Assembly (NCBI GenBank): GCA_030562195.1 | Contig: JAUJPP010000012.1 | Location: 14,694,001-14,758,000 of the forward strand | Direction: 5' to 3' | DNA: 64,000 nt | Source of the DNA: Nipponacmea schrenckii | Taxonomy: Eukaryota; Mollusca; Gastropoda; Lottiidae | Shown here: positions 1 to 14,600 of the stretch, piece by piece | Position numbering within the stretch: position 1 is the first letter of the stretch | Layout: each line of letters opens with the position of its first letter | Notes under the pieces: model-generated | The model's database searches: none | Seen by the model: only the letters and a program-made list of their open reading frames with translations | Told to the model about the DNA's origin: nothing | Translations under genes and position numbers: made by a program

Positions 1-650
1 ATTAATAGCAAAAAGTTCATTGGTAATAGTATCGACGTCGCCGTTCAATGATAGCAATAATTCCAAAGATAACAAGAGGATTAGCAAAAGCAACAAAACA
101 ATATGACAGCATAACACTTTAAAAATGTAAAATAACAACCTGGAAAATATAAATTATTGATATAGCAACAACTAACATCAATACAATAAGCTCAATGAAC
201 AATTGCAGTCATTAAAAACAATGGTACGACTTGGTAAAAGGTAAAAGGCTCAAACTAGTAAAGTGATATGATAACTATTTGTCAGAAAGCAACACGCAAA
301 GACATTACAGCAAGCACAATGATAATAATATTGTCGTGGCCGTTCAATAATAGAAATAAGTTAGAAGATAACAGGATTCGTAAAAGCAACTAAACAATAT
401 GACATCAAAACACTTAAAAATGTATAACAACCTAGATAATATAAATTAATGATATAGCAACACCCGACCTTAATTAAATCAACCTACAAACAGATTAATA
501 TCAAAACAATAAGCTCAATGAACAACAACTATAGTCATTAAAAGTTTACGATACGACTTGAAAAAAGGTAAAAAAACTAAATCTAGCAAAGTGATATGAT
601 AATTATTTGTCAGAAAGCAACACGCAAAGCCATTACAGCAAGCACAGACG
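1..650. repeat. Tandem duplication, about 300-330 bp unit, two copies
   Basis: Two successive copies of one AT-rich segment, roughly 30-325 and 326-650. Shared landmarks are GCCGTTCAATRATAG (near 41 and 338), CAACCTRGATAATATAAATTA-like blocks, and GTCAGAAAGCAACACGCAAA (near 281 and 610). The second copy carries an insertion of about 30 bp. No coding potential seen. Confidence 0.7.
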
Positions 651-2440
651 ATACTTCAAGTTAGATATAAGACTATGTCTTTAAATTTACTGTTATACTT
701 CGATATTTTGTCAAACAAATGAAATCTTTGCGAATTCGTTATAAACATCTTCCATAAAACTGCTGCTATTAAATGCAGATCTCGGTTTCTGAATAAGCAA
801 GGTAATTTGTGTCATTTTCAGTGACAAATTGTTCTGCCGATGGTAAAAACGTTGCATTTGGTAAAAAGGCTTCATGTTACAATAAAATTAACGCCATCAA
901 AGTTAGTTTGATTGAATTTTTTTTTCTTTGCAATTAAAATCACATTACTCTATTTCGTCAACTGTTCTGTCAACACGTATTTGGTTACAAGTATAATTTT
1001 TGTCTTTTGTTCAGCTTGGCCATGTGAGTCATACAAATGAGTAGGTGCATTGCAGCGGAAGGAGAAAACGGGCAGAGCATCCCCCACCCAATATTTGATT
1101 TTCATTTTACAGAGGCGTTAGTGGATGATTATATACCAAGCCGACACTAGGTAAAAATTCCAACCTTCCGCTCAGAAGCAGTCCAACTCTTAATCGACTT
1201 ATGTATATAGTTGTTAGCTAAAACATAATTATAGACTGAAACAAAGTTCTCAACTTATCAAATACTACACCATTTCAACCTAGCTTGATACCAGATCATC
1301 CACTGTATTCATAAGTTATTAAGATACAATGACGTACGAAAATTGGAACATATGTAATTGTATTATTTTAGGGACTATAAAGGAAAGTGAATCGTCTCGG
1401 CTGTAATTGAATCTGTCTAATATACAGTGATAGAAGGATTTCAAACTACGTTAGACACGTTGAATAAGCTAATAAGTTATTCTATATAACATGACCTCCG
1501 GCATCATTTCAATTCATTTGTCGTTGACGACAGGCCCAGAATGACATTACTTACGTTATCTGTGGTGAATTACACACAAAAAGTCAAATCTGCGAGATTC
1601 TTGCAAATGGCGGCAAAAAGTGAAGAGTTGCTTCCCTTGATTAAAAAATAGAAAAGACCATAACTACTTCAGATTGAGCAACTAAATATACTGTCCTTGC
1701 AGTGGCGTTTCTATGGAAATGGGGAACAGAAAAGAGATAGCCCATCTCTTCCTACATTCACATTCATTTTATATTCTTCTAGATATCTGAGCCTGCCTTA
1801 TGTGTAAACGAACATATGCAGCACCATCAATTGGAAGTCGTACATTGCAACAAGGTAATTGCTCGACCACAACATGGCAAATATTTCGTGCTAGATCGAG
1901 AAATAGATACTGAAACAACTGAACACTCGTTTAAATAAAGATTAAATTTCGAGTACCACTTTAATTCAAATATCAGCTGTATCATAACATGTTTAATACA
2001 ATCTGGAAATGAAGTATCAACTGTTTTCATAATCTGTTTATATACGTCTCCTAATTTTCGCAATGATCGATGAGCTATCATTAGGACAATCGCGTTCCAT
2101 TGGGACTTACTTCTGCCAAAGGATTTACATTTAAACCATGATTCCATTGTTGATATATCTGGTTTTGTTTTAGTATTTTCAATGCACAATCTACTTAAAA
2201 TTATCGGTCGAATCTACTAGATGTTATTAAAAGCTTTCTATTTACAGAGACGTCGCTCCGTTGTTTTGATATTCCACGAACATTTTAACATGACTATGAC
2301 TATTGTTTACTGTTGTTAAAGGGTTGGTTTTGAATCTTATTAGGAGAAATAATGATGTAAAGTTCAACATCCAACAAAGCTCAGTACCATAATGAAACAA
2401 AAAGGTCTTGTAATATAGGCATATGACTACTTCGGGAATG
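651..2440. other. Downstream flank without a recognised gene
   Basis: Non-repetitive AT-rich sequence. The only sizeable open frame is the unidentified minus-strand one at 1827-2147. Nothing else recognised. Confidence 0.4.
1827..2147 (-). CDS. Unidentified open reading frame, 106 residues
   Basis: An uninterrupted minus-strand frame. The first ATG (MESWFKCKSF) is at 2147; the open frame extends 14 codons upstream to a TTG. The composition is fairly protein-like, with a basic segment (HRSLRKLGDVYKQIMK) and a few cysteines. I recognise no domain, signal peptide or membrane segment. No clear promoter, splice site or homologous neighbour supports expression. It could be an exon of a downstream gene, a decayed mobile-element fragment, or chance. 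Confidence 0.15.
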   Translation of the reverse strand: MESWFKCKSFGRSKSQWNAIVLMIAHRSLRKLGDVYKQIMKTVDTSFPDCIKHVMIQLIFELKWYSKFNLYLNECSVVSVSISRSSTKYLPCCGRAITLLQCTTSN

Positions 2441-2640
2441 TACCCAAGTAGCCAACTGGAGAGCTCGCTAACTTGAAGGGAAAGGGTTCGATCCTGATAA
2501 AGCTCGAGATGGATTTTCGGATTTTTGTGCTAGTGGTGCAGGTCGGGGTTTGTGGTTTGTAACATTGACGATTCTCCAAACTAACTTCCCACTAATGTTG
2601 TGAACCCTTTTACGGAATTACGGAATCCGACGTTACGTTC
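2441..2640 (+). repeat. tRNA-derived SINE-like sequence
   Basis: Contains an A-box-like TAGCCAACTGG (2449-2459) and an exact B-box GGTTCGATCC (2485-2494) 36 bp apart, the spacing of an internal RNA polymerase III promoter. The surrounding sequence does not fold as a convincing tRNA, so a tRNA-headed SINE is preferred to a tRNA gene. Its CTCGCTAAC block recurs, reversed, in the repeats near 45530 and 50150. The 3' boundary is uncertain. Confidence 0.5.
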
Positions 2641-5461
2641 CAGTAACCAATTCCAACCCCCTTGTCCCAATCTAACAAGATCCACGTGTTGCATGTTTCA
2701 TAAATGTTTTGACCTTGTCTGTTCTTGTAGTATAGTAATTTCCATTCACAAATGTTACGCCAGTAAAAGCTTCTTTAGCTTTGATTTATACTATTGCGGT
2801 TAAATGCTTTTAAGAGTGAGTGTAAATAAAAGAGAGGAAGAATGTAATTACAGATACAGATATTATCATTCTTAGTAATCCTAGCGACATCAGTTTAATT
2901 CAGCTTGCAAGTCAATTGAAAAACATCAACTAACACGTGTCTGTATGTTAACGCGGGTTGAACTTTTCAGTACAGGAGAAGTGACTAAACTCGTCATCGA
3001 GTGATTTTATGCCGTCGTTTGCAAAGGTATAAATACGTACCAATGCAGTGTAACTACGTGTGTACGTAAATGCTATGTAGACCGACGCGTGAACGAAGAG
3101 CCGAGCAGAGTCGTTGAAAACTGTGCTATAATTATTACTTGAAATGTTATTTGCCTAATTTAATTTAAAATATGCGTGTTCCTTAACATCACCTTGTGCT
3201 TGTGGTTTGCACTCCCCCCCCCCCTTTATTTCTAAACGATGTTTAAGTTATGAAGAAATATGGACATCCCTCATGTGAATGATGTAATTTGCAGAATCTT
3301 CATTTATTTTTTATGCAGTTGAGATATTAATTCACATGACTTGAATGAATTTGATAACAGTACAAGGTTTCAATTATCAACTTCCATTGAGATGAAATTA
3401 TTTAAGGAAATAAAATGCCTTCATTTCCTGTCGTTATGACTTGAAGGTTTTATTTGATTTCAAGAATAGAACCGAATATAGAAAATTTAACTGGTATTGA
3501 TATTAGATTTCGCAACCTTATGTGTTTTCTTCTTTAATACTAGGGTTTGCAACATAAGAAAAGCGTTCTGTAGCGTTATTCAGCAGTAAGTCCTTTCTGT
3601 CTTGATGTCACTTACTTGGATACGTTACAGATGTCGGACGTGTCTTCTAATCTCGATCGTTGTGTGAAAAGTTCGATAACCTTGAATAAGTCATCTTAAC
3701 TCACAATTGCAGTCCACCCGACAGTTAATGGTACGGATAATCTGGGAAAGATCAAAACCAAGAGGTTTGGCCAAAGACTAGCTGGTAGAAAGGATCCTTG
3801 TCACATGTGAACCCAAGTTGTTATCCTTGTAAAATATAATTGTTTCTTTCTTTCTTTTGTACTGAGTCACTCTCAAATGAATTTTGGTTACAGCTTCAAG
3901 ATTTCAAAGAAGAATGTCATATGAATGAGCCAACAGCCCTTCTGACCTGAATCATTGACAGTCACCTAACTAAAATCTTGAACAAATTCTCCTCCTCATT
4001 TACACCTACCACGTTAACATATTTTATTAGTGGGTCTGATGTAAGGATTGTAGATAGGCGGGCTAAAATAGACCACTCAAAATGAAAGTTATGGTATTCT
4101 TTTTCAACATAAATCAACAATAAACAATCAAATGAAAAATACAATTCTAAAGATATGACCAGCCTTAAATGATACAAATATACAGTGACCATTGAAACTT
4201 TTAAGAACAAATGTCCTTTCTGGTATTCCCTTATTTATATCACAGGAATAAAGAAAAATAGATCACTTGGTAAAACTTTCTTATACGAACATCTAATCTA
4301 CACACTGAAAAAATCCATAAGTGAAAGTTGTTTTATATACAAAATGAAGAAGGCAAAGTTCATACAGAGTTGAAACACAGATTCTCCCTGGATATTCTAG
4401 TAAAATGGCGTCTATTCCCCCAGATTGTACTTCCGAAACGCATGATTCAACTTCTACATAGTAGAATTTCACCTGTTCCTAATCAAACAACATCGTTCGC
4501 ACGTTAATCGCGAATCCATTGCAATTTCGGCATTTAGCACATTAACCTTAAAACGGAACAACAATCAAAATGTTCGTAGCATCGTCTACGATTTCAGCTC
4601 AATAATATCGGTCGATAACGATTTAAACACATCGATGCTCGTCGAATAACTTTAAAATATATCAATAACGTTCTACTTCCACGTTTGTGATGTTATTGCA
4701 ACAATTCTCACCATCGTCAATCAACTACCATTTTAACAATGCCATACGACCTTCTTCGTCAACGACATAATCACCACATCCATCTTTGTTCTATTATCCG
4801 CGAAGCATTGAGAAAATAGATTGTACATAGCGGTATTTCACTCTTGACGTCAATACCATTGATAGAATAGTCTGAGGTGGTTTAAACCGACACCCAAACT
4901 GAATATTCACGTGTCACTAAATAAGAAATAATTTTCATTGTCATGGATCTTCGGATATTTACACATAGTTACCTGAACTCAAACTTTCCATAATATTGTC
5001 ACATCGTCCAGTAGTACATGGACCTTATGAAAGTGATGCGTTGTCGTCCAACATCTGTTAAACCAGAAAGAAATGAAGAATTCCAGAAATTAACACATTA
5101 ACGATGAACAACTTTGAAACCTCGGTTGGCCAATAATATTCTTGCGATAGAGAAACTTTCAAAACAGGTCAAACCGAAGCACAAGATGAAGGACGCGATC
5201 GTCGTAGATTCTCAACATTCAAACTTCAGTTGGTCCATGATTTTCATTCGGCAGAAACGGATACACCGACTGATAGACTTTTTCCTGACGTCCAATATGA
5301 GTCAAGCCAACATCGGTGGGCAAGATATCAACCGGGAACATCGAGGTCGAGGTCGAACCATTACACGACTCCTGTTTATGCTTGAACTTCCGGTTTGATC
5401 CACGTCCTTGACCCTGACATAAAACTTTATCTTTAGACTGGCACGTTTTCGTCCGTGCTAG
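2641..5461. other. Receptor 3' flank, possible 3' UTR
   Basis: Lies immediately downstream of the receptor stop codon on the minus strand, so its right part is probably 3' UTR. A minus-strand AATAAA is present near 4022-4027, but I cannot show that it is used. A 12-bp C homopolymer lies at 3213-3224. Small open frames here show no recognisable protein. Confidence 0.35.
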
Positions 5462-5683
5462 TCAAATTTGTGACGTCTCTGTGGCATCAGTTTGGTTGCG
5501 GAAGAAACGTCGGCTTCCGTTGTTAGCAAAATTATAACGTACTGTGATGTTACGGGTGACACTACAGCGGCGGTAGGTATGGTTCCCGTCCTCGGAATAA
5601 TCTATGTACTCCTTGTTTTCTGGCTGTACACACTTACATGGACACATTGAAAACAGGATCCTGAATTCTCTCTTAAACTTTTC
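5462..5683 (-). CDS. Receptor coding exon 4 (helix 8 and C-terminal tail)
   Basis: Starts at acceptor TTCTTGCAG|GAAAAG and runs to TGA at 5464-5462, giving 73 residues. EKFKREFRILF is helix 8. It is followed by a cysteine cluster (CPCKC) that would suit palmitoylation, and a Ser/Thr/Asn-rich tail that could carry kinase and arrestin sites. Intron 3 before it is 1,524 bp. I could not choose a 3' end or poly(A) site with confidence. Confidence 0.85.
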   Translation of the reverse strand, partial: EKFKREFRILFSMCPCKCVQPENKEYIDYSEDGNHTYRRCSVTRNITVRYNFANNGSRRFFRNQTDATETSQI

Positions 5684-8600
5684 CTGCAAGAAGGAAAAGA
5701 TTTCAGGTAAATAAACACTACAAATAAATACTAATTTGTACTAAAACTACTTAGATAACATGATACATTTAGGAACGGTTTGGGCATGAAATAGATCTAT
5801 AAACTTTTGAAAAGCACAGAAACTAAACTAAACTTTTTAATTGCCCCTAGCTAAGGATCGGTATGCATTAAATATTTTGTTATATTTTATAATCAAAGTA
5901 GTAAGTGGTCCGATATTGACCAAGTGGTGGGTGTTATTATTATCCTTTTGTTCTCATATAAAATGTTTCATTATTATCTGCACTATAACAGTCTGAGGCG
6001 TTTATTTTTTTATTTCTTAACAAAATCACAAAAAAACTCCTATAATCAATTTCATAAGAGGAATATTTTTTTTATTACTGTTTTGATAAAGAAATCTGTC
6101 AAAACTTTAATAAATTGACATTTCATTCTTAGTAATAAACTCTTTTTACGTAAGAAGATTTTTTACTGTTAATATATCTTATAAAACAGAATTCAGTAAA
6201 TCTCTCCTCTTTTTATTACTGTATGGATTTTTTTTCCAAAACATAGCCGTGTTTCCGGTTTAAAATGTTCTGTAGTCTAGCATTTTCAACAATGCGTCTT
6301 TCAAATCAAGGGCAATAACTCAATAACTTGGCAAGAAATTCCTCTGACGAAAAATAACCGATAAATATTATACGAATGCTCTACTCGATAATTCAATAAT
6401 AAAGATATGAAATATTGCGATATCTTTAAATTGGAATACGCTTATTGACGAGCGCTAATCGTATATTGTCTACATGAATTCGAATATACACTCCTTAATA
6501 GGTCAATTTATTTTGAAACAGGCATGTAATGTGAAGACTGTTGAGCCCGATTTAGATGTTGTCCACGCAGGTTTGGTTGGAGATACCTCACCATCATCAG
6601 ATCATTTCATTCGGAAGTTTGGTTGAGTTGCCAATATACAGGAGAGGTATTTGTATGCTGCTTAAAACAGGTTTGGCTATAGATTCTTCACCGGAGTATT
6701 TAGATTACGAAATTGGTTTATAATGTCAGAACTCGCGAGCTCGGTAGAGATGTTGTCCATGGCCCCTTTCGTAGATCATTATTAGAATTTTTTTCTCACG
6801 GGATCGATTATAAATTATTTTGAACCTTGATTAAGTTATTAATACTTGAGTAAAAGCATAACCCAGTGATGTGCAGAAAAGTTGGTGGAGTAAACGTGTA
6901 GTTTCATATTTAAAAAGTGCAAGACTTAGTGCTGGTTCTCGTATGGTATTGATGTATTCCAAGACACCAGATAGCAGGGTAGGTACTAAATACAGATCAA
7001 CCACCCGACAAAAAGACGCAAGTGGAAGTATGTATTGAGCTCATATTGTAATGAACTATATTAAAAAGGATAGATTTTCATACACCGGACTGAAACTTTC
7101 AAATTTTGATGATGTTCAATGTAAAAGGGTTCAGGATAAGGAACAGTCAATGATTTTCAAACTAAACGGGAAACCCCAACTTTAAACAAATCAAATGTTA
7201 TACTTACGTTACATAAGCCATAAATAAAAGGGTTATAACAGGAATTACTCATAGCAAACCAGTTGGAACTCAACCAAATGATGTTGATATAATGGTATCT
7301 GAAAATATAACCAAAAGGAGTTCTCATGTATATTTATTGTTTCCAATTAAACTCGGATCGATAGGGCATTATGTCTAAGTTGTTTGGATGTTTGTTCTTC
7401 TTGGTTACTTCATTCTTCGTATTTGAGAATCTTTACTTTCAGTACATTACGGGCCAGTGATCGATGTACTTGCTAGAATCGGCAACTATAGCAACAAGTA
7501 AAACTCAACTATGTAATGTTACTTAGGATTTGATATGCGCAAAATTAGTTAGCAATTAAGAAATACTACAAAATAAAATTAAACAAAAAACAGACGTCAT
7601 AACATAGCAATACTAATTTTTCACATAAAGCTGTATTTTCATACAATAACCAATAACAGTTTAATCTCAAATAATCCTTTTTTTTTTTTTTTTTATCTTT
7701 TGTTTTTTTTTTTTTTTAGGGAGTGGGGGGGGGGGGGTATTAATTATGGAATTAGGTCCATAAAGTCTTTCGGATGAAAAAATATAACATGGTCCTGTGT
7801 GTCATAGAGTGAGTAAATTTATGTTCCCTCGAAAGTGAAGTTCCCCTTATTCACTAATTCTCCTTAGGGAGGTAAAATTTAAAGAGAAGAATATGACAGA
7901 TGATTGTTGCATGTACAAACAATTAGAACTTCTATGACAACCGTGTAATGTAAACTTGAGCCCATCAGTATTTAACAAACTAACACCTCGTCTTGGAGAG
8001 ATATTATTTTATCTAACATCTAAACGATCAGTTCCAGACCCTTTATTTCATATTCTTAAAGAAGTGTTTCATTCTAGGCCTGCACAGTTCGGAGAATCAA
8101 TCCCTCCCTTCTTCGAAGTTACCAACTAGTTTCTATCATTTCTCCAATTGCAAAATGGTCTACATTGTCTAAGATGAGACTTACGTACCTTTAACTAAAA
8201 ACTATTAAATCATAAAGTTGAATATTGATCGTAAAAAGCAGACGCAATTTTGTTTCCTAGAATGCCATCAGCACCATATTGACTCAATTCAATAAACTGG
8301 ATTATTGGGGTCAACACAAAATTTCTTCTTGAAATACGTTTTATATTGCTTTAAGTAAACCGCAGGTTGTCAATATACTTAAAGGCGAAACTGCTTCTTA
8401 TCACTTTCCCCGCTTTCTTTATTATTTATGAATATGCCAAGTTAAATATTGTGTCATGTAAAATAAATATTAATGTTCTATTATGAAACTGAAGTCGGAT
8501 ATTTATTTTTACTAAAATTGAATCACGTTATAATCTTATGTTGAAATTGTTCATAAAACCAAATTTTGGATAATGATTCAAGTATTGAAAATTGCATCAA

Positions 8601-11600
8601 AAAAACATACAACAGTAATCACAAGAAATGAAATAAGAATCTTTGAGGAAATTTGTTTATTACAGAAATTAAGGGGCTATTGTGTATATTCATGTATACT
8701 CTGCATTTGTTAATAACAAAACCTTAGCAACTAAAACAGATGCACATAATTGACAATATAATTCATGAAACGTAACATTCACATGGATGTACGTTGCCTA
8801 TTTGCATGATGAGATAATTATTGCGGGCATATTTCATATCGTTGTTGTTAGTTGTAAATTCTGCAATTGCTAATAATGAATAAAGTGTGTCCCTAACTAA
8901 GATATTTTTCTATGAGACAAAAATCCTTTTGTCTATTGAAGTTAGTCTTTCATTGCTGCACTGTAGGTAGATTTGATAAAGGAACCACCTTAATAGTAGA
9001 CAGCCAATAAGCGATACATTTAAATCATACGCATATTTCTTATTCTATTCCTAACAAAAACAAATATTCGGCATTGGCCTTGTTGTAATTACCCCTGTGT
9101 ATTCATGTGGAGTGAAATGCTCTGCCTGGTCATATTGCTTGTTAGTCCACATTGTTCTGTGTTGATTCTGGATGTCCCGGACTTACATTGGAAAACACAA
9201 ATTTTCAGGCGTAGCCTATTATTGCAAACTTTGAAAATGTTAAATATAGAAAGAAATGCACGTTTAACTTACTTGTAATATCGTGACAGGAAATTAAGCG
9301 AATTAAACTAATATTACAAGTCGGAAACAATGTCTTATTATAAAACTTCGTCTATATCTAATTTGACAATATGTCATCTACGTTTCGTGTTTACGCAAAC
9401 ATAAGTTAATAATTCATAATTTTGCAGTTGAGATCCAGTTAGTTCCACTTTAGGATTTGGTGACTATCTTGTTAAAAGCAAATTGTATTATACGTTTCGT
9501 CTAATTTCAGACCAGAACAGAACCAAAATATCCAACAGATCCAACCCTTTTATCCCGATTTCTCAAATCAGTATTTGTTCCAGCCTAGGTCCGTACATAT
9601 TGGAGAATCAAACCCTCCCTTCCTCTAAATTAATTTTTTTTAGGAGCTTCTCTTACGAAATAATAGGCTACCGAACGATGATGTCTTTCATACAGCGACC
9701 AAATTGAAAAACATAAATCAGCTGAAAGAAGAAAGAATTTAGCTAAGAAACTACTTGAGTACCGCACTGAAAATTTATGTGCAGTTATGTCCATATTTTC
9801 AAAAAGCGCTTTTCACAGACCTCAGATTTTTCTCAGTTTGGTCCAACTCATGAGAAAGTGTGTACTTGATTTCCATAGCTCAAAAGTTACCCAAAACATC
9901 GCACTCTATCACTTTAGAACTTAAAACACTCATTATATGGCAAAAGCTTTCCTGTAATACATCAAGTGTTTGCTTTCATTAACATTTTTAAAAATACTCA
10001 TTAACTTCTTTTGTTTTTTAGCGAGCGAACGTTTCAAGTGTTTATTGTATTCAGATTTTCGAAATCCCACCTGATCTTTACATTGAGACTGATTTAACAA
10101 CGTTAGTCAATTCTTTACACAAAACGTTCATTTAAAAAACAACGCGTTCGTTGTCTGAATTCAAGGAAAGTAATTTGAATATGTTGTTGATGTCTGGAAG
10201 TCAATCTCACGCAAGATTCAATGGAATCTGAAGTTGTTGATTTAAATGTTGAATTAAACGCCACTGGTGCTTTAAAGGGAACTGATTATATGGCGGAGGC
10301 GAAACCAGCATTTAGGAAGGAGCTGGGTCAATGAACAAACATCTTTGTCCTACAAATGCCATATTTTTATACGCCCACATTAAATGGAGTGCGTATATTG
10401 TCGTCACCCATGTCCGTCCGTCCGTCCGTCTGTCCACAATTCCTCGTAAACACTCTACAAGGTGCAATTCTAGAAGGATTTAGACGAAACTTGATAGAGT
10501 GTTTATGATCACGCAAGGATGAACCCTATTGAAAATCAGCGAAAACGGAAAAAAATTGGTCTGAGTACTTGCCCTTGTTCTTGAATGGCTCGTAAACATT
10601 CTACAATGTGCAATTCTTGACTGATTTTGATGAAACTTGGTGTGAGAGTATGTTATAACTCAAGGATAAACCCTATTGAAAATCAGCGAAATATAAAAAC
10701 ATTTAGTATGAGTTATTGCCCTTGTTCTTGATAGCGCGTTCAATTTTAGCTTGTAAACACTCTTGAGAGAACAATTCTTAATGGATTTTGATGAAACTTG
10801 GCTTGAGTATTTGTTATCACCCAAGGATGAAGCCTATTGAAAACCAGTAAAATCGAAAAAAAATTGATATCAGTTATTGCCCTTGTTTTTGAAAACGCGT
10901 TATTTTTTGGCTTGTAAACACTCTACAAAGCACAGTTATTGACCGATTTTGACAAAACTTGCTGAAATTGATTAATATCACCCAAGGATGAACCCTTTTA
11001 AAAATAGAAAATATCTGAATATATTTAATACGAATTATTGCCTTTGGTCTATAAAAATGTGTTGGATATTTGCTTTGTAAACACTCTACAAGTCACAATT
11101 CTTGAGCGATTTTGACGTTACATGGCATTTGTAACCACCTAAAGATGAAGCCTTGTGAAATTCAGTTAAATCGAAAAATATTTAATATCAATACCTTGTG
11201 TTTGAAAACGTGTTCAATTTGTGGCCTGTAAACACTCTACAAATCACAATAATTGATGCATTTTGACAAAACTTGCTGAAACTGTTTAATATCACCAAAG
11301 GATGAACTCTATTGAACATCAAAAATATCGAAATATATTTAATACGAATTATTGCCCTTGCTTTATAAAATGTGTTCAATTTTTCCCTTTTAAACACTCT
11401 ACAAGTCACAATTCTTGAGCGATTTGACGTAACCTGGCATTAGTATTTGTAATCACCTAATGATGAACCTAATGAATTTAGTATTAGTTATTGCCCTTGT
11501 TTTTGAAACGCGTCAAAATTTTTAGCTTGTAAACCCTCTAGAAGGCACAATGATTTACAGATTTTGACAAAATATGCTGAAATTGTTAATTATCACTCAA

Positions 11601-14600
11601 GTATGAAACCTATTGAAAACAAGAAATATCACATAATATTTGATTGCCCTTGTTCTTTCAAATGATTTCGATTTTTGGCTCATAAACACTGTGCAAGTCA
11701 CATTTCTTGACTGATTTTAACGGAACTTGGCATGAGTATGTGGAATCACCTAAGGATGAACCCTATAGAAAATCAGATAAATCTTAAAATATTTAATATC
11801 AGTTATTGCTGTTTTTTTAAAAAAAAAGCATCAACATTTTAGCTCGTGAACACTTGATGCTTTACAGATTTTGACAGAACTTGTTGAAAATTTTAATTAC
11901 CATTCAAGGATGAACCCTATTGAAAAGAAATATCACAAATTATCTAATATGAATTATTGCCCTTGTTCTTTAAAACGCGTTCGGTTTTTGGCTTGTTTTT
12001 CCAAGGCACAATTCCTTACGGATTTTGATGAATTTGGTTGAAATTATCAACTTATCACCCATGAGTGAATCGTTTTAACAATCAAAAATACTGGAAATCT
12101 AGTGGGCGTATATTACCTTGCCTGGCAAGCTATCTTCAATAATAGTATACAAGTATATAACATGGCCATATAGCAGAAACAAAACAGAAATTGTGTTATT
12201 TTGTTTCAAGTAAACTGTTTCATGAAATGTGTACGCATCTGCAATGCCGAGTTTAGCACCTTTCGAAGAAGATAGTAAAGTAAATATAAAACAAATCTAA
12301 TCACAAAACCCATATCTAAAGAGCACCCTGAAATTAAACACAAAACAAAGTAAGCCAAATGTGAGTAAAAATCTATGTTCGATCATATAATCAAATTTGA
12401 AAAAAGTATTTGTAACTCGAGACAGTTATCTCTGCCTTAATCGTTTACAAGCGCTTCTAGTATGGGTATATATATAGGTACTATCCAAAAAAAAAAGGCC
12501 ACCATACTTTTCCCAACTAGTGATGGTAAAACGAGTAAGCTAATGCTTCGTATTATTTATTTTAAGGGATTATTACGTGTATCGGAAAGGCTGAGTGTTT
12601 GCGAAGGCCGTTTGCGATTATTTACGTCGTACGTTTTAATGGTATACAAGAGGCCACAGACGTCCGATTGAAAATTTGAATGGTGCAGATTGACATTGTA
12701 AGTGTCCCCGATACACATAACATATTTAGAAAACATCTTTCAAATATCTTTCCACAATTGATAACCCTTTCATGAACAGAATTTAATCTATTTTTGTAGA
12801 TTCATCTGTCTCAGTCAAATCCGAAAACTAATTTTTGCATTGTACAGGTTATTTAATATCAAGAATTAGTTTTAAGATCGATTGCCTGGTATAAACCGTT
12901 ATTCCGCTGTTATCGTTCTCATAAGATTACATGGGAGAATTGTAAAACTTTATAATTTTCAGAAAAGGCAAGGAATATATTGATGAGGGTCATATTTTTC
13001 ATTGATGAAACTTAAATGAATCGAGTTTTACATCCTACTGCATCAATCACAACACCATCTGTTTTTTTTTAATTCCAATGTGAGAATAGAAGGTCATTTC
13101 ATTTCATTAAAAAATGACGAACGTAGGACTTAATCTTGAATGACCTAGGATTTCGTTTGGACTCTTGTCGGTTAGATTTTGGCATTTAGATTGTTATTAC
13201 ATGTATTTCAAACAAAAGGTCAGTAAAAAAAAAATTCTTCCGCAAAAATGAATTCTCTATTGGATTCTACAACTTAGTTCAAAAATCTGATATGTTAAAG
13301 GTATTCAAAAATAACACATCATGTCGGTAATCTGTGTGGATGGTTATCTTCGACTACCTACAGGAGCAAACCAGAAACCAGGCCAGCCAATATGCAATTA
13401 GGACATAAAAAAACAATCTTAAGACGAGTAGAGATCAATCTTGTTCCTAATTGATGGGGAAAAAATTCTTATAAATTCTGAAATGGTATTCATGACTTGG
13501 ACGCCTGTTGACTTGCCAGCAAAAAACTTCGATTTTTTCCATCTTTAAAAGATGCCAGGGCGCATTAAACACGACACCGGCTCTCTTAACGTCTTGACGT
13601 TAATGGTCGTTAATGGGATCAAGAATTGCTTTACATGGAGATCAATTTTAATCGGGTGCTGCATGCAACTCATCAACGCAATAAGCTCAATTCAACGTGT
13701 GTCAAGGGGAACTTGAAAGATCAATAGTAATTTGCTGTTCATTTAGAATATGTTTCAGAAGTCATTGATTAATCTCAGCATAATGCCTACAATCAATTGT
13801 AGTAATGGGTAACGCCTACATTGCAATTCTAATGATAAAGAGAAAGTATATAAGGAGCTGATTTCTCTCTTTAGTCATGCAGATGTAAGTGGTTCTACGT
13901 TACGAGCTTTGGTAGTTACCTCTGTAGGAAAGGAGTGTATGTTCATCATTCTAAATCACTTGATGCTACTTCGCGACTCAGTTTGCCAGTTTTTCCTTTT
14001 CGAGCTCATAGCTGTGTATTTTGTATTTTGTGCGGCCTCACTCCCTTTCTTTTTTTTTAAACAATATATTTATTCAATAAATACACATAGATAATCAGAG
14101 ACATACAGCAAATAGCGATACAGAAAAAAGCTCAGGGCTTATTTCAATCTGTTTCGCAAATCCCTTTCTGCGGTATGACAGCTATAAACATAGATTTATA
14201 TATTTTTCGCATCTAACAACAATTTTTGAGGCGTAATAAACAATCCCACGTCTAATCTTTTACGATGTTTTATCAATATTTACCTTGGTTTTATTTTACT
14301 GAAAGTTCTATTTCCTTCTTTGCTCTGTTATACGAGGTAATGGCAATATTTTATCGTGGTGAAATGTAGAACTGTTAATACCAAAATCAGGGCCACAACC
14401 AAGGGTCAATGCTAAACATCCGAATCTCTATAAACTTAAAAAGGGACACTATGACAATACACATAGTCGATCTTTACCGTTACAAGATAAAGCGACTTAA
14501 AATACCTCATTACCGATTTTTTTTTCTTTATTAAGCATGATCATTAATTATTCAATATATCAAATATATTTAATGACCCATAGAAATTCGAATCATTTTT

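Noticed and set aside
7679..7738. Long T and G homopolymer tracts as a possible retro-insertion end
   Set aside because: No flanking target duplication and no element body could be identified.
11188..11409. Minus-strand open frame within the Helentron-like core
   Set aside because: Same peptide pattern appears with breaks in every core unit (also at 15335, 30899 and 47834); repeat artefact.
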